64,000 nucleotides of DNA. Origin: JABDMH01 sp965223165. Its GTDB lineage: Bacteria > Bacteroidota > Bacteroidia > Chitinophagales > Saprospiraceae. Positions within the stretch are counted from its first letter, which is position 1, and every line of letters begins with the position of its first letter. The stretch lies in assembly GCA_965223165.1 (NCBI GenBank), contig CBDCVQ010000009.1:124001-188000 (forward strand), written 5' to 3'. The notes beneath the pieces were generated by a model, which was not told the DNA's origin, made no database searches, and worked only from the letters and a program-made list of their open reading frames with translations. Shown piece after piece: positions 18,778-27,288 of this stretch. The translations under genes were made by a program, and so were the position numbers.

Positions 18778-19140
18778 ATGCAACGTAAAGAGTTGGAAAC
18801 CATTCTGGTACTCGTGCTGGCACTGGGAGCTATCTATTGGTTTAGCGGCGATCCGGCGTGGCTCGGCGCGGCAGGCATACTCGGTGTTCTAGCCCTCCTC
18901 CTGCCATCGGCTCGGTATTGGATTCATGCGGGTTGGATGGGCCTGGCCAAGTTACTTGGATTTGTGATGAGCCGAGTTCTACTCAGTTTGATCTATTTGC
19001 TGATCCTAGTGCCGGTCGCCTTCCTAGCCAGGTGGTTTGGAGCCAAAAATCAGGTGCGGCGTAAGCTGCCCGAGAGCCAGTCCCACTATACCCAACGTTC
19101 GGGAGTCTACACCGGGGAAGACTTGATCCACCCCTGGTAA
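18778..19140 (+). CDS. SxtJ-like small membrane protein
   Basis: 120 residues from ATG 18778 (MQRKELETILVLVLALGAIYWF). Three or four hydrophobic segments (about 8-24, 29-45, 58-90) are followed by a polar tail RKLPESQSHYTQRSGVYTGEDLIHPW. The size, topology, GWMGLAKLLG core and position directly after DUF5989 fit the SxtJ family of carbamoyltransferase-linked membrane proteins. The role is not known; one idea is to anchor the carbamoyltransferase or its acceptor at the membrane. A longer in-frame start at GTG 18646 would overlap DUF5989 and is not preferred. Confidence 0.8.
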   Translation: MQRKELETILVLVLALGAIYWFSGDPAWLGAAGILGVLALLLPSARYWIHAGWMGLAKLLGFVMSRVLLSLIYLLILVPVAFLARWFGAKNQVRRKLPESQSHYTQRSGVYTGEDLIHPW

Positions 19141-19171
19141 GTACGTGATGCTCTCACCACGGATCCCTCCG

Positions 19172-21118
19172 TTAGACCTGTGGTAGATCCACCTTTCGCA
19201 CCAACGCCTGAAATCTTGGCAGATGCCGCATGGGGTCCCAGGATGGGTTGATCGAGAGAAACACCACCGAGCCCAGACGATTTTCGTATGCCAGTTCTAG
19301 CTGATCCATTGCCAGATCAAAATCCCCCATGGCTTGATAGACGGCGGCATAGTCCAGGTAGAGCATCACATCAGGTTCTGCGTTCTGGCGGGCATCCAGT
19401 TTCTGCATGATCTGCCACACCTTAGAGGTCTCCTTCATCAGGCCATAGACGTATGCAAGGGGCACCCATCCTTTGTTGGCACTGCCAGTCATGGCTTGGT
19501 ACTCTTCAAACTGGCGATGAGCTGCTTGCAGGTCCCCTCGCTGCACGTGAATTTGTCCCTTTGCTTCAATGGCTCCACGGAAGTCCGGGGCTAGGCGCAA
19601 GACTTCGTCTAGGATGTCCATCGCCCGGTCCAGCTGCTTGTCATAAAACAGTGCCTGGGCCAAATAATAGAGTATGATGGGATTTAGGGGATCCACCGGG
19701 ATGGCTTGGTCCATCACCGTCACCGCGTGAGCTGTCTGTCCTTGGGCAGATAGGTACATGCCGAGTGTGATGTAGTATTCAGGAGCCTGAGTGCTCGCAG
19801 CCTTTGCTTGCTGAAGATGCCACTCCACCGCTTGCCAATCCCATTCATAGAAGAATGCAATCAAGGCCTTGGCCACATGGGCCGCTCCGTCTCCATGATC
19901 TTTCTCCAAGACAAAGTCGGCATGCTCCGAAGCCAATGCAAAGGCCTTGGCCGGGGCAACGGCTCCGACAGATCCGAGATAGGAGTAGATCGAGGCCATC
20001 TGCGACCGCGGCAATAAGAAGTTGGGTTCGACCAGACAGGCCTGCTCGAAGTAGCGTAGAGCCTTGCCTGCATCGGTGGGGTTAAACTTGTGGTAGTAGA
20101 ATTTGCCCCGCAAATAATGCTCGTAGGCCTCCAGGTTGTCTGTGGGTGGAGATGTTCTCATACCCAGGCCGGGATCTGTGAGCTGCGCCCGCATCTTGGC
20201 GGCAATCTTGGCAGCGATTTCGTCCTCCACTGCAAAGATGTCTTCTAGATCCAGATCATAGGTCTCAGACCATAGGTGGGTGTCCTCGACCGCATTGACA
20301 AGCTGGGCGGTCACGCGTACTCTATTTCCGGCGCGTCGCACACTTCCTTCCAAGATGGTAGTTACCCCGAGCTTGCGTGCGATCTCTCCCACATCTTCCT
20401 TGGTGCCCTTAAACGAAAAAGAAGACGTACGGGAGGTCACCTGAAGCCCTTCGAGTGGTACCAATGCATTGAGGATCGACTCCGTGATCCCATCACTGAA
20501 GTACTCATTCTCAGGATCGCTACTTCGATTGACGAATGGCAGTACAGCCAAGGTGCGTCGTCTCAACTGGCCCTTGCCGGTTAGCTCCTTTGCTTCGGGC
20601 ACTACCAGTCCGTCTGCCACGACGGCGCTGATACGGACGGGCAGCTGGACATTCTTGAGATCAAAGTTACCCAGGTCAGTCGTCGTGATATCAGGATGGT
20701 TGGCCAGCTCCCGCACGATGGCATCCGAAACCAGGATAGATCCCGGCACAGCCATGCCCTCGATCCTGGCAGCAATGTTAACCCCTTGTCCATAGACCCC
20801 TTCCTCCTCAAATACGATGTCTCCCAAATGGATGCCGATACGCAACGGAATCTGGGGCTTCTGCGCTAAATCCCGTTGGACGTCCACCGCAAAGTGCACA
20901 GAGGAAACCACACTGTCAAAAGTGATAAGGGAGCCGTCGCCGTAGTATTGAATGATCTCGCCTCCATGCTGCTTACTTCGCTGCTCAAGCGCCTGGCGAT
21001 GCCTCGAACGCAACCCCTTAGCATGTTGTTCATTCTCGCCCATCAAGCGAGTATAGCCCACCATGTCTGTAAACATGATAGCCGAGAGTCGACGATGAAC
21101 GGTTTCTGAAAAGGACAT
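19172..21118 (-). CDS. class III adenylate/guanylate cyclase with TolB-like domain and TPRs
   Basis: 648 residues from ATG 21118 (MSFSETVHRRLSAIMFTDMVGYTRLM); the frame is open further upstream. The N-terminal cyclase homology domain (about 8-170) has both metal aspartates (FTDMVG Asp18, YYGDGSLITF Asp61) and the transition-state Asn/Arg pair in VNIAARIEG, so it looks catalytically complete. Next is a TolB/FlgO-like domain (about 195-325: LAVLPFVNRSSDPENEYFSDGITE), then TPR repeats to the end (about 335-640). This architecture is common in soil and marine bacteria. No transmembrane segment is evident. It makes cAMP or cGMP in response to an unknown signal sensed via the C-terminal part. Confidence 0.93.
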   Translation of the reverse strand: MSFSETVHRRLSAIMFTDMVGYTRLMGENEQHAKGLRSRHRQALEQRSKQHGGEIIQYYGDGSLITFDSVVSSVHFAVDVQRDLAQKPQIPLRIGIHLGDIVFEEEGVYGQGVNIAARIEGMAVPGSILVSDAIVRELANHPDITTTDLGNFDLKNVQLPVRISAVVADGLVVPEAKELTGKGQLRRRTLAVLPFVNRSSDPENEYFSDGITESILNALVPLEGLQVTSRTSSFSFKGTKEDVGEIARKLGVTTILEGSVRRAGNRVRVTAQLVNAVEDTHLWSETYDLDLEDIFAVEDEIAAKIAAKMRAQLTDPGLGMRTSPPTDNLEAYEHYLRGKFYYHKFNPTDAGKALRYFEQACLVEPNFLLPRSQMASIYSYLGSVGAVAPAKAFALASEHADFVLEKDHGDGAAHVAKALIAFFYEWDWQAVEWHLQQAKAASTQAPEYYITLGMYLSAQGQTAHAVTVMDQAIPVDPLNPIILYYLAQALFYDKQLDRAMDILDEVLRLAPDFRGAIEAKGQIHVQRGDLQAAHRQFEEYQAMTGSANKGWVPLAYVYGLMKETSKVWQIMQKLDARQNAEPDVMLYLDYAAVYQAMGDFDLAMDQLELAYENRLGSVVFLSINPSWDPMRHLPRFQALVRKVDLPQV

Positions 21119-21234
21119 TATATGCGCCACTATTCCTTGAGATGGGCACTCCGGTGCAAGTAAATACAAAAATCTGGCGAAGTTGCATTATCCGTGCTTC
21201 GTCATAGCGGACGATGACTAGATGCGAAACCGGC

Positions 21235-23850
21235 CTAGTCTGATCGCAAGGTAGTAGCCGGATTTATTGCCGCGGCCCTGGCACTCAAAAGACTAATGAC
21301 GACGAGGCTCACCAATAAGATCATAAAGCACGCCAGGAGGAAGGCTCCCCCACCCAAGTGGATTCTATGCGCAAAATCTGCCAACCAGGCGCTAGTGACC
21401 GCATAACTTACCGGTATGGCTAAGGCAAAACTCAGCACGATGATCAGCACAAAATCCTTACTTATCATACGGATGATAGACTGCGCGCTCGCGCCCAGGA
21501 CTTTGCGTATACTGATCTCCCTCCTGCGCTGTTGCAGGGTCAACGCCGTCAGTCCATATAGTCCTAGGACGCATAGAAGTAGACCGATCAAGGCAAAATA
21601 TCTGGTGGTCCTGAGGAGCTTCTCTTCATCTTGGTACAGGGAGGCAAACCACTGGTCCACAAAATAAAATTCAAAAGGAGTTTTGGTGGCACTTTTGTTC
21701 CAGGCAGCCTCGATATGACTAAGACTGTTATCCAGGCTTTCGCCATCCAACTTGATCGAGGCATTCTGTACGTCATTTACACTGAGAAAAATGGCCATCG
21801 GTTCTACCGCCTCCGTAGCCAACGAGGCGTAGTGAAAGTCGTCGACGACACCGATAATCGGGTAGCCGGCATGCGCTCGATCTGGTTTGAGCCTTTTTCC
21901 CACCGGGTCCTCCCACTTTACGAAATCAATAAGGGACTGGTTGACGATCACATGCATGCTATCGGCGATCGAATGGGTGAGAAAGGACCGGCCCTGATTG
22001 ACGGTGAGACCGTAGGTCTCAAAAAAATCAGCATCGACCGAAAAAACTCGTGTGTTCACCTCCTCGTGCTGACCCTCCGGGATGAAGGTCGTCGAATAAC
22101 TTCCTCCGCCAATCGCCGATCTTCCGATGGACACCGATAGTACGCTCGGATGCTGCAACAAATCTGACTCGAAGACCTCTGCCTTAGCTCCAACCTCGTT
22201 GTACAGATCTACCACCACCACATTCTCCTTATCAAAACCCAAAGGCTTCTGCTGGAGATACGTCGTCTGCTTAATAATTACGATGGTGCATATGATGAGA
22301 ATGGTAGCCATGCCGTACTGCACTCCTAGCAGCACCTTTCGGATCAGACCGGCATCCTGCCACCCGCTCATGCTACCCTGGAGGATTCGAGAGGCCCGCG
22401 GTCGGGCCAGGATGAAGGCCGGATAGAGCCCCATCAACAGGCAGAAAACGAGATAGAGACTAAGCAGGGCAACAAAGGTGGAGGGCTGAAGTAGCAATCG
22501 GGGTGACAGATCCCTGCCGATCGTCTCGCCGACAGCTAGAAAAACCTTGGGCAATATCGCATAGGCAATCATCGATGCCACCGTGAGATTAATGACCGTC
22601 TCGATCATGAACCGAACCATCAACTGAAAGCGCCCTGAGCCAAGGGCTTTACGCACTCCAATTTCCTTACGCTTTTCGAAGGCACGTGACAGGGTAATAT
22701 TTATGTAGTTGACCACCACAATACACACGATGAGAAGGGTGGACAAAATCAGCGAAGTCAGAAACCTCCTGCTGGTCAGATCCATTCCGCGCTGCGCCCT
22801 GATCTCGCTACCACGCAGATGAAGGGTTTGGAAGGGTTGCAGTCTAAGAAAATATTGATCGGCTCGCTCCGGGAAGAATCGCTCCATCATATCAGGCAGC
22901 TTGGCTTCCACAGAGGCTGGCACTGCTTGCGGATCCAACTCGACGAAGGTGAGTAAGCTCTGTGCCAACCAATTGTTCATCCAGCCAAAGGACAACGGTC
23001 CAACGCCAGGCACGGTCGTGGACCAAGAGACCAGTGCTTCAAATTGCAGGGTCGATTGTGGACCCGGATCCGCGATGACACCCTCGACCACAAATTCGAT
23101 GTCATTTATACCGGTGATGGTCTGGCCCATGGGATCCGTGGAGGGGAAGATGCGCGTCGCCAGTTGCTCCGTAATCACCATCGACCGGGGGCTGCGTAAG
23201 ACCTTGTCGGCATCGCCATGGAGCAAAGGGTAGTCGAACACATCCAAAAATGAGGAGTCCACAAAGCACCAACCCGTCGTTTCGTGCATCTCATCATCCC
23301 GATATAGCCGGACCTTGTCCCACCAGGGGCAGATTCTCACCACGCCTTTGATCTCAGGATATTCCCTCTTCATCGTCGGCCCCATCATTCCTGATGTTTC
23401 TGCCGTTAGGTGATCAATCTGCTCTCTTTCATTGAGATGCCTCTTGTACAATTGATAAATATGATCGCGCTTTTCATGGATCCGGTCATAATGGAGATCA
23501 TGCCAGAGCAGGACAAAAGCAAACAGTGAGCAGGCGACGGCACAGACCAGTCCCACTAGGTTAATAGCTGAAAATGACTTGCGTCGCAGCATCGATCGCC
23601 AGGCACTCACCCAATAGTTCACCAACATCCCAGAGGTCATGCCGCTGCTTCTATTTTGATTTCGAAAGCTCCAACGGAAAAAGCCCAGCGCCTGCCAAAC
23701 ATAAATCAGTCTTGCCAAGCGCACTCCGCGTCGCTGGACTTGTTGATGAAAACGCTCTTGCAGATCTCCCAGGATACCCTCTAGCAGATGTGGGTCGCAG
23801 AAGCGTTCCAGGAGTCTTACAATGACTTTCGGCGGTGCTGAATTCTTCAT
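21235..23850 (-). CDS. duplicated FtsX/MacB-type ABC permease with N-terminal prefix domain
   Basis: 871 residues. An N-terminal 'permease prefix' segment (about 1-65: VRLLERFCDPHLLEGILGDLQERFHQ) is followed by two MacB periplasmic-core plus FtsX membrane units. The motifs after the first transmembrane segment of each FtsX unit are KEIGVRKALGSG (~392) and RREISIRKVLGAS (~774); eight membrane segments in all. It ends with the typical A-x-x-x-N-P-x-x-x-L-R-S-D. No ATP-binding gene is beside it, only a PadR regulator whose stop overlaps this ATG by 4 bp. This matches the 'orphan duplicated permease' arrangement first named in Acidobacteria. Partner ATPase and substrate unknown. Confidence 0.93.
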   Translation of the reverse strand: MKNSAPPKVIVRLLERFCDPHLLEGILGDLQERFHQQVQRRGVRLARLIYVWQALGFFRWSFRNQNRSSGMTSGMLVNYWVSAWRSMLRRKSFSAINLVGLVCAVACSLFAFVLLWHDLHYDRIHEKRDHIYQLYKRHLNEREQIDHLTAETSGMMGPTMKREYPEIKGVVRICPWWDKVRLYRDDEMHETTGWCFVDSSFLDVFDYPLLHGDADKVLRSPRSMVITEQLATRIFPSTDPMGQTITGINDIEFVVEGVIADPGPQSTLQFEALVSWSTTVPGVGPLSFGWMNNWLAQSLLTFVELDPQAVPASVEAKLPDMMERFFPERADQYFLRLQPFQTLHLRGSEIRAQRGMDLTSRRFLTSLILSTLLIVCIVVVNYINITLSRAFEKRKEIGVRKALGSGRFQLMVRFMIETVINLTVASMIAYAILPKVFLAVGETIGRDLSPRLLLQPSTFVALLSLYLVFCLLMGLYPAFILARPRASRILQGSMSGWQDAGLIRKVLLGVQYGMATILIICTIVIIKQTTYLQQKPLGFDKENVVVVDLYNEVGAKAEVFESDLLQHPSVLSVSIGRSAIGGGSYSTTFIPEGQHEEVNTRVFSVDADFFETYGLTVNQGRSFLTHSIADSMHVIVNQSLIDFVKWEDPVGKRLKPDRAHAGYPIIGVVDDFHYASLATEAVEPMAIFLSVNDVQNASIKLDGESLDNSLSHIEAAWNKSATKTPFEFYFVDQWFASLYQDEEKLLRTTRYFALIGLLLCVLGLYGLTALTLQQRRREISIRKVLGASAQSIIRMISKDFVLIIVLSFALAIPVSYAVTSAWLADFAHRIHLGGGAFLLACFMILLVSLVVISLLSARAAAINPATTLRSD

Positions 23851-24173
23851 TCAAAGGCAATCTTTGGTATGGCATCCCACAGATCATTTCGCATGTTCCT
23901 GGCATGTGCCAAGGCCTTTTGCCCCGCCACGGTCACAGTAAATAGGTGCTTTCGCCTTCCACCCCGCTCTGCGGTTTGACCCGCATATCGCGACTGGAGG
24001 TAGCCCTTTTTCTCGAGTCTAGCCAGGACCGCGTGCACCGTGCTGATGGCAATCGACCGCCCACAGCGCTCTTTGACAGCGTCTTGTATCGCTAGCCCGT
24101 AAGCTTCATCATATAGGAGTGCGGTAATCAGCAGCACTAGCTCCTCCAATTCTCCCAGATTCGTTCCCTTCAT
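23847..24173 (-). CDS. PadR-family transcriptional regulator
   Basis: 108 residues. A PadR winged helix is visible: LGELEELVLLITALLYDEAYGLAI (helix 1-2), STVHAVLARLEKKGYL (recognition helix), AERGGRRKHLFTVTVAGQKAL (wing), then a C-terminal dimerisation helix. PadR proteins usually repress their own operon and release DNA on ligand binding. The 4-bp overlap with the following permease gene implies coupled translation, so the permease is the probable target. A TGTAG-N10-CTACA dyad lies about 85 bp upstream. Clearly paralogous to the PadR gene at 41257. Confidence 0.93.
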   Translation of the reverse strand: MKGTNLGELEELVLLITALLYDEAYGLAIQDAVKERCGRSIAISTVHAVLARLEKKGYLQSRYAGQTAERGGRRKHLFTVTVAGQKALAHARNMRNDLWDAIPKIAFE

Positions 24174-24257
24174 AAATGACTTATTACCCTACTTGGTGCT
24201 CACAGACAGCTTTTGGATACTTGCCGTCTCTCCCAAAATAGTAATTTCTTTCGTATT

Positions 24258-24277
24258 TGTAGATTTTGATACCTACA
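24258..24277. promoter_or_regulatory. candidate PadR operator (TGTAG-N10-CTACA)
   Basis: Perfect 5-bp arms TGTAG (24258-24262) and CTACA (24273-24277) upstream of the minus-strand PadR gene. The same arms, with wider spacing, lie upstream of the paralogous PadR gene at 41257. The assignment to PadR is inference from position and recurrence. Confidence 0.4.
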
Positions 24278-24344
24278 GCTGATGCGGCGACGCCAAGACG
24301 CCACGATCCAGATGCCCACAAGGGTTTGCGATTGGGTATGGGTC

Positions 24345-25679
24345 CTAATGAAGGGTCACGATAAACTCAGTGCCACCTTCTGGTGGAGAATAGGCAGATA
24401 GTGTACCGCCGTGCTGATAGATGATTTGGCGGCACAAGCTCAACCCGATGCCTGAACCGTCCTTCTTGGTGGTAAAAAATGGAATGAAAATCTGGTCTAG
24501 TAATTCAGGAGGAATGCCGGGACCGCTGTCGATGATTCGGAAGATGGTGCTTTCATCCCGTTTTTCGATAGAGATAATTATTTGACGCTCCTCGACTTCC
24601 TCGACCGCTTCTATCGCGTTTTTTATCAAATTGATGAATGTCTGCTCGAGCTGATCCGGGTCACCCATGAAAGGATATTCTTTCCCCTCATACTGCTTGA
24701 TCAGATGGATCTCCCTGTCCTTGATCGCAGATTTCATCAGCAACAAGATCCGATCCATGATCTCGGCGCCCTCCAGGGGCTCCTTTTGGGGTGGTGGTAC
24801 TTTGGTCAGCTTTCGGTAGGTCTCGGTGAAATGCAGCAGCCCTTCGCTTCTCTTTTGAATCGCTCGGACCGCCGCCCGGATTTCCCCACGCACGTCTGGC
24901 GTCACTTCCACTTCCTGCGCCAGCAGGTCGTTGGTACTACCGGCCAATGACACGACGGGAGACACCGAGTTCATGATCTCATGCGTGAGGATTCTAATCA
25001 GTTTCTGCCAGCTGACAATCTCCTGTGCCTGCAATTCGGCATGAATATTCTGAAAGGAATAAATCAGATAAGTCAGGTCCTTGACACGCAGCTCTGTCTT
25101 TTGAATAGCCAGTTGGATGGTTTCTTGGGCCACGACTTTCTTAAACATCTGCTTATCGCCAGACTTCATTTCAAGCAGCAGGTCATGAAGGTCGTCGTCA
25201 TACTTTCTAATGGATTCAAATGTCGGGAAAAATGATTTGTGCAGGGCCATCTGCAGCGCCTTGTTCATAAAGATCGTCTTTCCATTGTCCTCAAATCCGA
25301 TCAAGCCAGTCTCTACCTTTTCCACCAGGGTCTGGAAATACTGAAATTGAATTTCCTTTTCCAGGCGAATATTCCGGAATTTCCCATTGATCATATTGAA
25401 TGCGCCAAATAGGGCTTTCTCTGACTGCTCTTGTCCCGACTCTCGGTAATTGGTTTCGAAGTCATCGTATTTAATGCTCATCAGAAAATTGGCCAGATGG
25501 CGATTGGTCTGATTCACGACCCGAAAAAGACTGAAAATCGTGAAGACCCCCAGAACGACAAACAGCCCGCCCAGCAAAAAAGACTGCTGCTGAAAAATCA
25601 GGAACAACCCCCCCGCCAGCAGCAATACAAGCAGAGCGACGCGTGTAAAAACCTGCATCTTGAATTTCGTCAGCGTCAT
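24345..25679 (-). CDS. NtrB-type sensor histidine kinase
   Basis: 444 residues. Two transmembrane helices near the N-terminus (about 12-30 and 32-52) with almost no periplasmic loop, so it senses within the membrane or cytoplasm. A PAS-like segment (about 110-210) follows. The phosphoacceptor is His233 in RILTHEIMNSVSP, with N-box NLIKNAIEAVE, G1 box DSGPGIP, and G2 box GSGIGLSLCRQI. Length and the His-Glu box fit the kinases that pair with sigma-54 activators. The regulator gene lies 78 bp upstream on the same strand, so they form one operon divergent from the HlyD/ABC genes. Confidence 0.95.
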   Translation of the reverse strand: MTLTKFKMQVFTRVALLVLLLAGGLFLIFQQQSFLLGGLFVVLGVFTIFSLFRVVNQTNRHLANFLMSIKYDDFETNYRESGQEQSEKALFGAFNMINGKFRNIRLEKEIQFQYFQTLVEKVETGLIGFEDNGKTIFMNKALQMALHKSFFPTFESIRKYDDDLHDLLLEMKSGDKQMFKKVVAQETIQLAIQKTELRVKDLTYLIYSFQNIHAELQAQEIVSWQKLIRILTHEIMNSVSPVVSLAGSTNDLLAQEVEVTPDVRGEIRAAVRAIQKRSEGLLHFTETYRKLTKVPPPQKEPLEGAEIMDRILLLMKSAIKDREIHLIKQYEGKEYPFMGDPDQLEQTFINLIKNAIEAVEEVEERQIIISIEKRDESTIFRIIDSGPGIPPELLDQIFIPFFTTKKDGSGIGLSLCRQIIYQHGGTLSAYSPPEGGTEFIVTLH

Positions 25680-25757
25680 CGTGCCCTGGAGGATTTAGTC
25701 ATCGGTGTCGCGCGTTTAATTTATGTGAAATTCCTTGAGATTGTCGTACTTCAAGGG

Positions 25758-27137
25758 TCAAATCCCATATTTTTCCAAACGGCGATAGAGTGAGGTGCGA
25801 GTCAGACCCAGTTCAGCCGCAGCCTTAGAGATATTGCCATTGTGCTTTTTCAGAGCCATGCGAATTAGTTTTTCTTCTGCAGCTTCCAGCGTGGTGGGCT
25901 CAGGATCAGAATCCACTAGTGATGCGGAAGATCGGTTGACACCAAGTGCAATATCATCAGGCAGGATCACCACACCCTCACACATGATAACGGCACGTTC
26001 GATGATGTGCCGTAACTCTCGCACGTTGCCCGGCCAGTGGTACTGATCCAACTTTTGCAAGCTCTCGTCGCTGAGTTGCAGCTCGGGTTTCTTGTACTTC
26101 TTGCGGTACTGCTCAAGGTAAAAGTGGGTTAGCAGCTCCACGTCACCCTTCCTGTCTCGGAGGGCAGGCAACTGGATTTCGACCGTGTTTATGCGGTATA
26201 AGAGGTCCTGTCGAAATGTATTTTCTTTGACCATGTCGTAGAGCGGCATATTTGTCGCGCAAATGAGGCGAATGTCGACACGAAGCGGCTGATTGCTGCC
26301 CACCGGAATAATCTCGTGGCGCTGTAAGGCCTGCAACAACTTGGCCTGCGAAGACTGCGGCAGATTGCCGATCTCGTCGAGAAACAACGTCCCGCCTGAG
26401 GCCGCTTCAAAACGGCCGATACGATCTTGATGTGCGCCGGTAAATGACCCTTTTTTATGGCCAAATATCTCGCTTTCAAAGAGGGATTCGGGAATGGCCC
26501 CCAGATCGACCGGAATAAAGATCGAAGCGTTGCGTTGCGACTTGCGGTGAATGGCTCGTGCGATCAGCTCCTTGCCTGTACCATTTTCGCCCAGGATCAA
26601 TACATGCGCATCCGTATCTGCGACTTTGTCGATGGTGCGAAAGACAGCCTTCATTGTAGCGGACTCACCTACGATATCCACAAAGGGCTGATCCACCGCC
26701 TCACTGAGCGCACGTTGTGATACCGCCAGCTTTTCCGCCTTCTTTTCTGCCTGCCTTCGGTCGAAGGCTGCGCGGATTGTTGCGACCATCTTCTCATTGC
26801 GCCAAGGTTTTTCCACAAAGTCTGTCGCACCAGCCTTCAGTGCCTCTACCGCGATCTTGACGTCGCTGTAGGCCGTCATAGTGACCACCGGCACAAATGG
26901 CTGAATCTCCTTGGTCTTGCGCAGCCACTCCAGGCCTTCCTCTCCGGAGTCCCTCCCCTTGCCAAAATTCATGTCGAGTATGACGACATCAGGCTGGTGT
27001 AAACGCAATAAGCGAGGCAGGTGATAGGGGTTGTGATCGGTGAAAACGGCTTTGAAATGTTGCTTGAGCAGGAACTTGAGTGAAAACAGAATGTCCTCCT
27101 CATCGTCGATAATCAATATCGTACCTTCCTTGGCCAT
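25758..27137 (-). CDS. NtrC-family sigma-54-dependent response regulator
   Basis: 459 residues. Receiver domain with Asp11/Asp12, phosphoacceptor Asp55 (VVILDMNFG) and Lys110 (FVEKPW). The AAA+ domain has Walker A GENGTGKE (183-190), the sigma-54 contact loop as GSFTGA (230-235, a known working variant of GAFTGA) and Walker B GGTLFLDEIG (Asp254-Glu255). A Fis-type helix-turn-helix forms the C-terminus (about 430-459: NGNISKAAAELGLTRTSLYRRLEKYG). It activates sigma-54 promoters from upstream enhancer sites when phosphorylated by the kinase encoded next. The divergent gap at 27138-27288 contains two matching dyads, making the HlyD/ABC operon the prime target. Confidence 0.96.
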   Translation of the reverse strand: MAKEGTILIIDDEEDILFSLKFLLKQHFKAVFTDHNPYHLPRLLRLHQPDVVILDMNFGKGRDSGEEGLEWLRKTKEIQPFVPVVTMTAYSDVKIAVEALKAGATDFVEKPWRNEKMVATIRAAFDRRQAEKKAEKLAVSQRALSEAVDQPFVDIVGESATMKAVFRTIDKVADTDAHVLILGENGTGKELIARAIHRKSQRNASIFIPVDLGAIPESLFESEIFGHKKGSFTGAHQDRIGRFEAASGGTLFLDEIGNLPQSSQAKLLQALQRHEIIPVGSNQPLRVDIRLICATNMPLYDMVKENTFRQDLLYRINTVEIQLPALRDRKGDVELLTHFYLEQYRKKYKKPELQLSDESLQKLDQYHWPGNVRELRHIIERAVIMCEGVVILPDDIALGVNRSSASLVDSDPEPTTLEAAEEKLIRMALKKHNGNISKAAAELGLTRTSLYRRLEKYGI

Positions 27138-27157
27138 ACCTCAAAGGTAGCCAATAG

Positions 27158-27173
27158 TGTACGATATCGTACA
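27158..27173. promoter_or_regulatory. enhancer-type dyad 1A, perfect 16-bp palindrome
   Basis: TGTACGATATCGTACA is identical to its reverse complement. It lies 20 bp upstream of the NtrC-type regulator start and 131 bp upstream of the HlyD-type gene. Its recurrence with one mismatch at 46990 and the fixed 21-bp step to a second site suggest binding by the adjacent regulator, which is inference. Confidence 0.7.
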
Positions 27174-27178
27174 TATAG

Positions 27179-27194
27179 TGCACGGTTCCGCACA
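27179..27194. promoter_or_regulatory. enhancer-type dyad 1B, imperfect
   Basis: TGCACGGTTCCGCACA keeps the TG-NN-CG-N4-CG-Y-ACA pattern of site 1A and begins exactly 21 bp after it, two helical turns, so both would face the same side of the DNA. A further CGTACA half-site ends at 27206. Confidence 0.6.
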
Positions 27195-27241
27195 GATTAT
27201 CGTACACGCATTTGCACCCATACCTCTAATGTCTTGATTTA

Positions 27242-27273
27242 CAATAACATATAGTTTTGGCATATATTTCTAT
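27242..27273 (+). promoter_or_regulatory. conserved core promoter element upstream of the HlyD/ABC operon
   Basis: Contains TTTTGGCATATATTTCTAT. The TTGGCA part fits a sigma-54 -24 element, but the expected GC of the -12 element is not at consensus spacing. The block is 30/32 identical to 47076-47107. TAGTTTTG inside it also fits the Bacteroidota primary-sigma -7 pattern TAnnTTTG, so the sigma factor is not proven. It ends 15 bp before the HlyD-type ATG, which would leave a very short leader if transcription starts about 12 bp downstream of the element's -12 region. Confidence 0.65.
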
Positions 27274-27288
27274 TACAGATACATAGAT

